Assembly: GCA_026225475.1 (NCBI GenBank) | Contig: JAMFSU010000018.1 | Coordinates: forward strand, 60,389-124,388 | From: Duganella sp. | GTDB lineage: Bacteria > Pseudomonadota > Gammaproteobacteria > Burkholderiales > Burkholderiaceae_D | Direction: 5' to 3' | DNA length: 64,000 nucleotides | Part shown: piece by piece, positions 38,607 to 46,353 of the stretch | Numbering within the stretch: position 1 is the first letter of the stretch | Layout of the letters: each line of letters opens with the position of its first letter | The notes under the pieces: model-generated | What the model was told of the DNA's origin: nothing | Databases searched by the model: none | What the model saw: the letters and a program-made list of their open reading frames with translations, nothing else | Made by a program: the position numbers and the translations under genes

Positions 38607-40592
38607 ATGTCCTACCAAGTCCTCGCCCGTAAATACCGCCCCCGCAGCTTTGATACGCTGGTCGGGCAGGAACACGTCGTGCGTGCGTTGACACATGCAC
38701 TCGACCAGCAACGACTGCATCACGCCTATCTGTTTACCGGTACGCGTGGGGTGGGCAAGACCACCTTGTCGCGGATTCTGGCGAAGTCGCTCAATTGCCG
38801 TGGCGCTGATGGCAATGGCACGATCACGGCGCAGCCCTGTGGTGTATGCGAAGCCTGCGTGGCGATCGATGCTGGCCGTTTCGTTGACTATATCGAAATG
38901 GATGCCGCCTCCAACCGTGGCGTTGATGAAATGGCGCAATTGCTGGAGCAGGCGATTTATGCCCCTTCCAACGCGCGCTTCAAAGTCTACATGATCGACG
39001 AAGTGCACATGCTCACCAACCACGCCTTCAACTCCATGTTGAAGACGCTGGAAGAACCGCCCGAACATGTCAAGTTCATCCTGGCCACGACCGACCCGCA
39101 AAAAATTCCGGTGACCGTGCTGTCGCGTTGCTTGCAGTTCAATCTGAAGCAAATGCCGCCGGGCCACATCATCAGTCACCTTGACAACATTCTTGGTCAG
39201 GAAGCGATTGAATTCGAAACGCCGGCTTTGCGTCTGCTGGCGCAAGGCGCACACGGCTCCATGCGCGATGCCTTGTCGTTGACCGATCAGGCGATTGCCT
39301 ATGCTGCTGGCAAGGTCACGCTGGAAGCAGTGCAGGGCATGCTCGGTGCGCTGGATCAGTCTTATCTGATTCGCGTATTGGATGCCCTGGCCGCACAGGA
39401 TGGTGCAGCCTTGCTGGCGGTCGCTGATGAAATGGCCACGCGTAGCCTGTCGTATAACGCCGCGTTGCAGGATCTGGCAACCTTGTTGCATCAGATTGCC
39501 TTGGCGCAAACCGTGCCGGCAGCGCTGGCCGAGGATGCGCCACAACGCGAAGATATCGTTCGGCTGGCCGCACAATTCACGCCGGAAGAAGCACAACTGT
39601 TTTATCAGATCGCCGTACATGGTCGCAACGAGCTGGGCCTGGCGCCCGATGAGTACGCTGGTTTCAGCATGACGCTGTTGCGCATGCTGGCGTTCCGCCC
39701 GGTTGCCGCTGGCGCTGGCAACACTGTTGCTGCTGCATCCGCCCCGACAGCGCGGACTGCAGTCAAGTCCACGCCTGCGGTGGCACCGTTAAGCGCAGCG
39801 CCGCAAGTGGCGACTGCAAGTGCGCCGATAGCCCGTCCAGCACCAGCACCAGCACCAGCAGCAACTGCTGCCGCACCTTCCTCTGCACGTGCCGCAGCGC
39901 TGGAAGCTGCGCGTGCCGCTTCCGGCAAGAGCAGCCCACGACCGACAACGGCGACGGCACCAATACCGGCGGCTGCGTCGGTTGCTGTTGCCGCACCGAG
40001 GCAACACATCCCCGCACTCGACGATGTACCGCCGCCGTGGGATGAAGAGTCGACTACGGTCGGGGCTCAAAAAAAAACTGAACAGCATTCATCCGATCGA
40101 GCTGCCAACGAGCCACTGAGCGCAGCCCCTGAACCTGTCGCTGCGCCACCAATGAGTACTGTGACGCCAGCGATGGCGGCACAGACTGCGAAAGTTGCCG
40201 CCGAATTGAAGTGGGACGGCAACTGGCCGCAACTGGCCGCCAATTTGCCCTTGCGCGGTATGGTGCAACAGATGGCGCAGCAGAGTGAATTGCTGCGTTG
40301 TGAATTGACCGGCAACACCGTCTGCTTCCATCTGCGCATTCCAGTTGAAACGCTACGTGCCTCGGGCAACATCGAGCGTTTGACTACCGTCTTGAGTGAG
40401 CACTTCGGGCGCAGTGTGCGCGTCGAAACCGAAATCGGCATGGTCGCCAATACCGCCAACGCCAGGGCCACAGCTGATCGGGCCGAGCGTCAGCGCGAAG
40501 CTGAAATGACCGTACAGCAGGACCCGTTTGTGCAAGTCATGATGCGTGAATTTGGCGCATCGATCGTGCCAGGGTCGGTACGGCCGCTATAG
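38607..40592 (+). CDS. dnaX: DNA polymerase III subunit tau/gamma
   Basis: A 661-residue clamp-loader ATPase. Walker A (GTRGVGKTTLS), zinc-binding cysteines (CRGADGNG through CGVCEAC), DEVHML Walker B and the sensor stretch LSRCLQFNLK identify DnaX. After ~residue 370 follows a long Ala/Pro-rich linker, then the tau-specific C-terminal domain that binds polymerase. At residues 488-490 the code contains nine consecutive A (40069-40077); a -1 slip there gives Asn then stop, producing a gamma-like ~491-residue form. ybaB follows closely, as in other bacteria. Confidence 0.95.
   Translation: MSYQVLARKYRPRSFDTLVGQEHVVRALTHALDQQRLHHAYLFTGTRGVGKTTLSRILAKSLNCRGADGNGTITAQPCGVCEACVAIDAGRFVDYIEMDAASNRGVDEMAQLLEQAIYAPSNARFKVYMIDEVHMLTNHAFNSMLKTLEEPPEHVKFILATTDPQKIPVTVLSRCLQFNLKQMPPGHIISHLDNILGQEAIEFETPALRLLAQGAHGSMRDALSLTDQAIAYAAGKVTLEAVQGMLGALDQSYLIRVLDALAAQDGAALLAVADEMATRSLSYNAALQDLATLLHQIALAQTVPAALAEDAPQREDIVRLAAQFTPEEAQLFYQIAVHGRNELGLAPDEYAGFSMTLLRMLAFRPVAAGAGNTVAAASAPTARTAVKSTPAVAPLSAAPQVATASAPIARPAPAPAPAATAAAPSSARAAALEAARAASGKSSPRPTTATAPIPAAASVAVAAPRQHIPALDDVPPPWDEESTTVGAQKKTEQHSSDRAANEPLSAAPEPVAAPPMSTVTPAMAAQTAKVAAELKWDGNWPQLAANLPLRGMVQQMAQQSELLRCELTGNTVCFHLRIPVETLRASGNIERLTTVLSEHFGRSVRVETEIGMVANTANARATADRAERQREAEMTVQQDPFVQVMMREFGASIVPGSVRPL
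40068..40081 (+). other. Slippery A9 run in dnaX, probable programmed frameshift for gamma
   Basis: CAAAAAAAAACTGA: in frame it reads Gln-Lys-Lys-Thr; after a -1 ribosomal slip, or insertion of one A by transcriptional slippage, it reads AAC then TGA stop. E. coli dnaX uses the same layout (A-run, stop one codon later) to make gamma. A 7-bp stem (GCGCAGC 40120-40126 with GCTGCGC 40140-40146) lies 42 nt downstream, farther than in E. coli, and no good upstream Shine-Dalgarno-like stimulator was seen. Confidence 0.7.
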
Positions 40593-40643
40593 GCGATAAT
40601 AGGCACCTCAACCATTTAACTTAGTGATCCAAGGAGTACAAGC

Positions 40644-40970
40644 ATGATGAAAGGCCAATTGGCAGGCTTGATGAAACAAGCCCAGGCGATGCAGGACAAC
40701 ATGAAAAAAATGCAAGACCAGCTTGCATTGATCGAAGTCGAAGGGCAATCCGGCGCTGGGCTGGTCAAAGTGGTGATGACCTGTAAGAATGATGTCAAGC
40801 GCATCTCCATCGATCCTTCGTTGCTGGCTGACGACAAGGACATGCTGGAAGACCTGGTCGCGGCAGCATTCAACGATGCCGTACGCAAGGCAGAAGCATT
40901 GTCGCAGGAAAAGATGTCCGGCATGACGGCTGGCATGCCGTTGCCGCCAGGATTCAAAATGCCGTTTTAA
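40644..40970 (+). CDS. ybaB: YbaB/EbfC family nucleoid-associated protein
   Basis: A 108-residue DNA-binding protein with the YbaB pattern: [45 protein letters not shown], and a Pro-Gly-Phe-Lys-rich tail. AAGGAG lies 7 nt before the ATG. The dnaX-ybaB-recR order is widely conserved, although here a YciI-like gene lies between ybaB and recR. Confidence 0.94.
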   Translation: MMKGQLAGLMKQAQAMQDNMKKMQDQLALIEVEGQSGAGLVKVVMTCKNDVKRISIDPSLLADDKDMLEDLVAAAFNDAVRKAEALSQEKMSGMTAGMPLPPGFKMPF

Positions 40971-41012
40971 ATAATTGTTCGGTGATGTAACAACACTGCC
41001 AGAGGGGGCAAC

Positions 41013-41315
41013 ATGTTCGTTATCTCGATTACCTATACCAAGTCGGCAAGTGAAATCGATGCGTTGCTGACTGCGCATAAGCAATTCCTGAACGAGCACT
41101 ATGCCGAGGGCGTGTTCCTGATGTCGGGCCGCAAAGTACCACGCGGTGGTGGCATCATCATCGCCGACGCCAATGATCGCGCCGAAGTGGAAGCGATCAT
41201 TGAAACTGATCCCTTTTATATCGGCGGTGTCGCCGAATATGAAATCACCGAATTTGTGCCGTCCATGACGGCCGAAGCCTTGTCCGTGTTCCGGCATATC
41301 TCAGAGAGAAATTGA
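41013..41315 (+). CDS. YciI-like family protein
   Basis: A 100-residue alpha/beta protein of the YciI/dimeric ferredoxin-like class: a first strand [36 protein letters not shown] with the conserved His, [15 protein letters not shown], and [16 protein letters not shown], where DPF is the family hallmark. AGAGGGGG precedes the ATG. The stop overlaps the TTG start of recR (TTGA), so it is translationally coupled to recR. No biochemical role is established for most members. Confidence 0.8.
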   Translation: MFVISITYTKSASEIDALLTAHKQFLNEHYAEGVFLMSGRKVPRGGGIIIADANDRAEVEAIIETDPFYIGGVAEYEITEFVPSMTAEALSVFRHISERN

Positions 41316-41908
41316 AAACCCCATCCAGCCTCACCTTGCTCACGGAAGCGCTGCGCCATCTTCCCGGCGTCGGTCCCAAGTCGGCACAACGGATGGCCTA
41401 CCATCTGCTGCAGCATGATCGCGACGCTGCCATGCAGTTGAGCCGTGCGCTGGCACAGGCCGCCGAGACCATTCGTCACTGCGCGTTGTGCAACACATTT
41501 ACCGAGCAGGTCATCTGCGATACCTGCCAGGACGGCGAGCGCGATACCACCATTCTGTGCGTGGTGGAAACCCCGAGCGACCAATTGATGATTGAGCAGA
41601 CGCTGACCTTCAAGGGGTTGTATTTTGTGCTGATGGGGCGCTTGTCGCCGCTCGACGGTATCGGGCCCAAGGATATCCATTTGGAAAAACTGATCACGCG
41701 TGCTACCGATGGCGTGGTCGCCGAAGTGGTATTGGCAACCAACTTTACCAATGAAGGCGAGGCCACCGCGCATTACATCAGTGAAACGCTCAAGGCGCGC
41801 GGTTTGAATGTCAGCCGTCTGGCGCGCGGCGTGCCGGTCGGCGGTGAACTGGAATATGTCGATGCCGGCACAATTGCCCGCGCCATGCTGGACCGCCGCG
41901 CGACCTGA
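41312..41908 (+). CDS. recR: Recombination protein RecR
   Basis: A 198-residue recombination mediator. It has the N-terminal helix-hairpin-helix ([20 protein letters not shown] fragment), a four-cysteine zinc finger (CALCNTF and CDTCQD), a Toprim domain ([10 protein letters not shown]) and a Walker B-like C-terminus. The start is TTG 41312, overlapping the upstream stop by 4 nt, preceded by GAGAGAA. RecR acts with RecFO in gap repair. Confidence 0.94.
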   Translation: MKTPSSLTLLTEALRHLPGVGPKSAQRMAYHLLQHDRDAAMQLSRALAQAAETIRHCALCNTFTEQVICDTCQDGERDTTILCVVETPSDQLMIEQTLTFKGLYFVLMGRLSPLDGIGPKDIHLEKLITRATDGVVAEVVLATNFTNEGEATAHYISETLKARGLNVSRLARGVPVGGELEYVDAGTIARAMLDRRAT

Positions 41909-42008
41909 GTGGCCAGATGGCGCTAGCATAAGCGTCAGTAAAAACAAAAAATAACAGGAGCAGCGACGCGGCATACGACACCGTCAGTGGTACCGCGCGC
42001 AGGAGACT

Positions 42009-43253
42009 ATGGAAAAAAAATCAATCGCTGGCCCTTTGTCCGGCATCAAAGTACTGGAACTCGGCACCCTGATCGCTGGCCCATTCTGCTCGCGCATGCT
42101 GGCGGAATTCGGCGCTGAGGTGATCAAAGTCGAAGCACCGGAAACGGGTGATCCGCTGCGCCAATGGCGCGTGCTCAAGGACGGTACCTCGCTGTGGTGG
42201 TCAGTGCAGGCGCGCAACAAAAAGAGCCTGACACTGAACATGAAAAATCCGCGTGCACAGGAGATCGCGCGCCGGCTGGCGCTGGAAGCCGACATCATCA
42301 TTGAAAATTATCGTCCCGGTGTTCTCGAAAAGTGGCAGCTCGGCTACGACGAGCTCAAAAAACTGAACCCCGCCACCATCATGGTGCGTCTGTCCGGTTA
42401 TGGCCAAACCGGGCCGCTGCGTGATTTGCCCGGTTTTGGCGCCATTGGTGAATCGATGGGCGGCTTGCGCTATGTTTCAGGCTTTCCTGATCGTCCACCG
42501 GTGCGGGTAGGTATTTCGATTGGCGACTCGGTCGCGGCGCTGCATGGCGTGATCGGTGCCATGATGGCCTTGCGCCATCGTGATGTGACTGGAGGCCGCT
42601 GGAACGGCAAGGCAGGCGACGCCTGTGTTGCCGGGCAGGGACAGATGGTCGACGTGGCACTGTATGAATCGGTGTTCAACCTGATGGAATCGCTGGTGCC
42701 GGAATTCGACCAGGCCGGTGTCGTGCGCGAGCGCACCGGTGGCGCTTTGCCCGGCATCGTGCCATCCAATACCTATACCTGTGGCGATGGCAATAATATC
42801 GTCATCGCCGGCAATGGCGATGCCATTTTCAAACGGCTGATGACGGCGATCGGGCGTGACGACATGGCCAACGATGTACAACTGGCGCGCAATGACGGGC
42901 GCGTGCCGCGCACCGCCGATATTGATCGCGCCATTCAGAATTGGTGCGCTACCCAGACCATCGATGCCGCATTGGCAATCCTGCAAGTCGCCGATGTGCC
43001 GGTCGGCAAGATTTATTCGGTGCGCGACATGATGAGTGATCCACAATTCCTGGCGCGCAACATGTTTGAGCAACATGCATTTGCCGACGGCACACCAATC
43101 AAAATGCCAGCGGTCACGCCAAAACTGTCAGAGACACCGGGCGGCACCAAATGGATAGGCCCGGCGCTGGGCGAGCATAACGCTGAAATCTTGCGTTCGC
43201 TGGGGTATGATGACGCTCAAATAATGCAGCTGCAGCAAGATAAAGTCATTTAA
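42009..43253 (+). CDS. CaiB/BaiF family (class III) CoA-transferase
   Basis: A 414-residue protein with the family features: GIKVLELGTLIAGPFCSRMLAEFGAEVIKVE at the start of the Rossmann part (seen in pieces), ARNKKSLTLNMK, and VRLSGYGQTGPLRDLPGFG preceding the catalytic Asp region. AGGAGACT lies directly upstream of the ATG. Members transfer CoA between carnitine, formate/oxalate, succinate or aromatic acids; substrate cannot be read here. The ABC importer that follows on the same strand suggests uptake and activation of an organic acid. Confidence 0.87.
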   Translation: MEKKSIAGPLSGIKVLELGTLIAGPFCSRMLAEFGAEVIKVEAPETGDPLRQWRVLKDGTSLWWSVQARNKKSLTLNMKNPRAQEIARRLALEADIIIENYRPGVLEKWQLGYDELKKLNPATIMVRLSGYGQTGPLRDLPGFGAIGESMGGLRYVSGFPDRPPVRVGISIGDSVAALHGVIGAMMALRHRDVTGGRWNGKAGDACVAGQGQMVDVALYESVFNLMESLVPEFDQAGVVRERTGGALPGIVPSNTYTCGDGNNIVIAGNGDAIFKRLMTAIGRDDMANDVQLARNDGRVPRTADIDRAIQNWCATQTIDAALAILQVADVPVGKIYSVRDMMSDPQFLARNMFEQHAFADGTPIKMPAVTPKLSETPGGTKWIGPALGEHNAEILRSLGYDDAQIMQLQQDKVI

Positions 43254-43304
43254 CGACAATCAAAACAATCCCTGAGCCGCCAGGGACGATAACGAGGAGA
43301 CGAC

Positions 43305-44342
43305 ATGAGATTCAACCTGAAACAATTTGCCATTGCACTGGCGCTGTTTTTGGCGGGTTATTTGACCTTCCACAGTGACCTGTTTGCCCAGACGTTGGAA
43401 AAGCCCAAGGTATCGATTGCCGTTGGTGGCAAGAACCTGTTTTACTATCTGCCGCTGACGGTGGCCGAGCAGCTCGGCTACTTCAAAGATGAAGGCTTGC
43501 AGGTCGAAATTTCCGATTTCGCCGGTGGTGCCAAGGCCTTGCAAGCCCTGGTCGGTGGCAGCGCCGACGTGGTTTCGGGCGCCTTCGAACACACTATTCT
43601 CATGCAGGCCAAGAACCAGCCTATCGTCGCTTTCGTGCTGCAAGGCCGGGCTCCGCAAATCGTGTTTGCGGTCAACAACAAGACCATGCCGAACTACAAG
43701 AGCGTGGCTGACCTCAAGGGTAAGAAGATCGGCGTGACCGCGCCTGGTTCGTCGACCAGCATCATGGCCAGCTACGTGCTCGCCAAGGCTGGTTTGAAGC
43801 CGACTGACGTCTCGTTCATCGGTGTCGGTGCGTCCGCTGGCGCGCTGTCGGCAATCCGTTCCGGCCAGATCGATGCGATTGCCAATCTGGATCCGGTCAT
43901 CGCCATGCTGGAACAAAAAAATGAAATCAAGACGATTGCCGATACGCGTACGCTGAAAGATACCAACGCCGTGTTTGGCGGACCGATGCCGGCAGCCACA
44001 CTGTATGCCTCGGAAGCTTTCATCAAGAAGTACCCCAATACCACCCAGGCGTTGACCAATGCCATGGTGCGCGCATTGCGCTGGATCCAGAAGGCGGGTC
44101 CGTCCGACATCATCAAGGCTGTACCTGAAAGCTATCTGCTGGGTGACCGCGCCCTGTATATCGCCGCTTTCCTCAAAGTGCGTGAAGCTATTTCGCCGGA
44201 CGGCATGATACCGGAAGCAGGTCCAGCGATTGCCTTGAAGACGCTGCAGGCATTTGATCCCGAACTGGCCGCCAAGAAAATCGACTTGTCGCGTACCTAC
44301 ACCAACGAGTTCGTCAAAAAAGCCGACGCCAAGTACAAGTAA
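43305..44342 (+). CDS. ABC transporter substrate-binding protein, NMT1/TauA/SsuA-like
   Basis: A 345-residue protein with an N-terminal signal segment (LKQFAIALALFLAGYL, cleavage probably near FAQ at ~35). It has the NrtA/SsuA/TauA binding fold: YYLPLTVAEQLGYFKDEGL, GGAKALQALVGGSADVVSG and KKIGVTAPGSSTSIMA. These capture sulfonates, taurine, nitrate, thiamine precursors or aromatic acids. With the following ATPase and permease it makes a complete importer. The ligand is unknown; the CoA-transferase upstream hints at a carboxylic acid. Confidence 0.86.
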   Translation: MRFNLKQFAIALALFLAGYLTFHSDLFAQTLEKPKVSIAVGGKNLFYYLPLTVAEQLGYFKDEGLQVEISDFAGGAKALQALVGGSADVVSGAFEHTILMQAKNQPIVAFVLQGRAPQIVFAVNNKTMPNYKSVADLKGKKIGVTAPGSSTSIMASYVLAKAGLKPTDVSFIGVGASAGALSAIRSGQIDAIANLDPVIAMLEQKNEIKTIADTRTLKDTNAVFGGPMPAATLYASEAFIKKYPNTTQALTNAMVRALRWIQKAGPSDIIKAVPESYLLGDRALYIAAFLKVREAISPDGMIPEAGPAIALKTLQAFDPELAAKKIDLSRTYTNEFVKKADAKYK

Positions 44343-44365
44343 ACAGTTAACTGCACATCGCTTGA

Positions 44366-44400
44366 AGGAGGGTGCCTGCGCGTGCCCGCCTGTTTTTTTT
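44366..44400 (+). terminator. Imperfect hairpin with T8 between binding protein and ATPase genes
   Basis: AGGAGGGTGC can pair imperfectly with GCGTGCCCGCCT, followed by TGTTTTTTTT. Such a weak terminator after a binding-protein gene often lowers expression of the downstream transporter parts. Confidence 0.5.
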
Positions 44401-44460
44401 GCCCGGTTGCCACGCTCACACCGTCTTTTTCTTATTTGCAATATCGCTTCGTTTTCTACT

Positions 44461-45270
44461 ATGACGCCAGCACTTTTTCTTGATGACATCACGTGTACCT
44501 TCGTCTCCAAAGATGATCGCTCACAACGCTATACGGCTGTAGCCAATACCACGCTGGCGATTGCGCCGGGTGAATTTGTCTCAGTGGTCGGCCCCACTGG
44601 CTGCGGCAAATCGACCTTGCTCAACGTCGGCGCCGGCCTGCTGCAACCATCCTCGGGCAGCATCAAGGTGTTTGGCGAAGAACTCAGTGGCATCAACCAG
44701 CGCGCCGGTTATATGTTCCAGGCCGAAGCCTTGATGCCATGGCGCAGCGCCTTGCAAAATGTAATTGCCGGCCTTCAGTATCGCGGCATCGCCGAACGCG
44801 AAGCGCAGGAGCTTGGTCAGCAATGGCTGGCACGGGTCGGCCTCAAGGGTTTCGGCGACCGCTATCCGCATCAATTGTCCGGCGGCATGCGCAAGCGGGT
44901 GGCATTGGCGCAAACGCTGATCATGGACCCCGACATCATCCTGATGGATGAACCGTTTTCGGCACTCGATATACAGACGCGCCAGTTGATGGAAAACGAA
45001 GTGCTCGATCTCTGGAATGCCAAGAAAAAAGCCGTCCTGTTCATTACCCATGACCTCGACGAAGCCATTGCCATGTCTGATCGTGTCGTGGTGTTGTCGG
45101 CCGGACCGGCGACGCATCCCATCGGTGAATTTGTGATTGACCTGCCGCGTCCGCGCGATGTCGCGGAAATTCGCATGCATCCGCGCTTTGTCGAATTGCA
45201 TCAGCAAATCTGGTCGGTCTTGCGCGACGAAGTGCTCAAGGGCTATCAACAACAAAAAACCGCCGCTTGA
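44461..45270 (+). CDS. ABC transporter ATP-binding protein
   Basis: A 269-residue ATPase of the SsuB/TauB/NrtD group. Start ATG 44461. Walker A is GPTGCGKST, the signature is LSGGMRKR, Walker B is ILMDEPFSALD, and the H-loop is in FITHDLDEAIA. The specific recognition of the substrate lies in the binding protein. It energises the permease encoded next, whose alternative TTG start would overlap this stop. Confidence 0.9.
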   Translation: MTPALFLDDITCTFVSKDDRSQRYTAVANTTLAIAPGEFVSVVGPTGCGKSTLLNVGAGLLQPSSGSIKVFGEELSGINQRAGYMFQAEALMPWRSALQNVIAGLQYRGIAEREAQELGQQWLARVGLKGFGDRYPHQLSGGMRKRVALAQTLIMDPDIILMDEPFSALDIQTRQLMENEVLDLWNAKKKAVLFITHDLDEAIAMSDRVVVLSAGPATHPIGEFVIDLPRPRDVAEIRMHPRFVELHQQIWSVLRDEVLKGYQQQKTAA

Positions 45271-45305
45271 GTCAGCAGAACAACCAGAATCGAATAGCAA
45301 ATATT

Positions 45306-46157
45306 ATGTGGAAATTCATCAAACCAAGTTACAAAAACCTGCGTCTCTGGCAATTGCTGGTCCTGGTCGTGGTGCTGGCGATCTGGCACCTGGCCACGCG
45401 CAACGAACAGACTGCCTTCTTCTTCGGTGAGCCGCTCAAGGTGTTGGTGCGCATCTGGCAATGGTTCACGGTGGGCAGCGGCTCACTTGAAGTTGGCTTT
45501 GGCGATACGACTTTTTTCACGCTGAATTTCCCTGCGGAAATCTATTCCCATCTGCTGGTCACCTTGACCGAGACGGTGCTGGCATTCGGCATCGGCACCG
45601 TGCTGGGACTCGGCGTCGGTCTATGGCTGGCCTTGTCGCCGCTAACCTCGACCATCCTTGACCCCTATGTCAAGGCCGCCAACTCGATGCCGCGCGTGAT
45701 TTTGGCGCCGATTTTTGCAATGTGGTTTGGTCTGGGCATCTGGTCCAAGGTAGCGCTGGCCGTCACGCTGGTGTTCTTTGTCGTGTTCTTCAATGTCTAC
45801 CAGGGCGTCAAGGAAGTCAGTCCAGTGGTGCTGGCCAATGCCCGCATGCTGGGCGCCAACGCCCGCCAGTTGTTACGCACGGTGTATCTGCCGTCGGCGA
45901 CCTCGTGGGTGTTTTCCAGCTTGCATACCTCAATCGGCCTGGCCTTTGTCGGCGCGGTGGTTGGTGAGTATCTGGGTTCGGCACGCGGTGTCGGTTATCT
46001 GATCTTGCAGGCCGAAGGCAGCTTCGATATCAATACCGTGATTGCCGGGATTGTGGTGTTGACCGTATTTGCCTTGATTCTGGATTCGGCCGTGGGCTTG
46101 ATCGAAAAGCGGCTGATGAAATGGCAGCCAAAATCAGGTGAGACAGAGCGCTTATAA
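45306..46157 (+). CDS. ABC transporter permease, SsuC/TauC-like
   Basis: A 283-residue inner-membrane permease with about six helices and the EAA-type cytoplasmic loop around ANARMLGANARQLLRTVYLP. The start is uncertain: ATG 45306 is used, but TTG 45267, overlapping the ATPase stop, is equally possible; neither has a clear Shine-Dalgarno sequence. The LRLWQLLVLVVVLAIWHLA fragment forms the first helix. It completes the importer for the ligand captured by the binding protein at 43305. Confidence 0.87.
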   Translation: MWKFIKPSYKNLRLWQLLVLVVVLAIWHLATRNEQTAFFFGEPLKVLVRIWQWFTVGSGSLEVGFGDTTFFTLNFPAEIYSHLLVTLTETVLAFGIGTVLGLGVGLWLALSPLTSTILDPYVKAANSMPRVILAPIFAMWFGLGIWSKVALAVTLVFFVVFFNVYQGVKEVSPVVLANARMLGANARQLLRTVYLPSATSWVFSSLHTSIGLAFVGAVVGEYLGSARGVGYLILQAEGSFDINTVIAGIVVLTVFALILDSAVGLIEKRLMKWQPKSGETERL

Positions 46158-46231
46158 GTGATTTGCGGAAGGGGGTAATTCTGGCTGTCTGTCCTGAGAT
46201 TGATCAGTCGGGTGTCGTGTGATGTGCACCA

Positions 46232-46269
46232 CAGGTGTCAGCGACTGTTCACGACAGTCTTGACACCTG
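46232..46269. repeat. Strong 15-bp inverted repeat without a T run
   Basis: CAGGTGTCA pairs with TGACACCTG (9 bp), and inside it GACTGT with ACAGTC (6 bp), with a 5-nt loop and small bulges. It lies between the permease and the giant toxin-like gene, converging on both. No T tract follows, so a Rho-independent terminator is unlikely; an mRNA-stabilising hairpin or an element end is possible. Confidence 0.6.
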
Positions 46270-46353
46270 CCGAATCGGCGATCTGCCCTTCAAATTACGA
46301 ATATGTGAGTGAGCTGAATTGGCATGGGATCTACCAGCAGCATCGGCAGACAA

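Noticed and set aside
43260..44510. 416-codon minus frame opposite the ABC binding protein
   Set aside because: The plus-strand protein has a signal peptide and conserved binding motifs; the antisense frame is Arg/Gly/His-rich noise.
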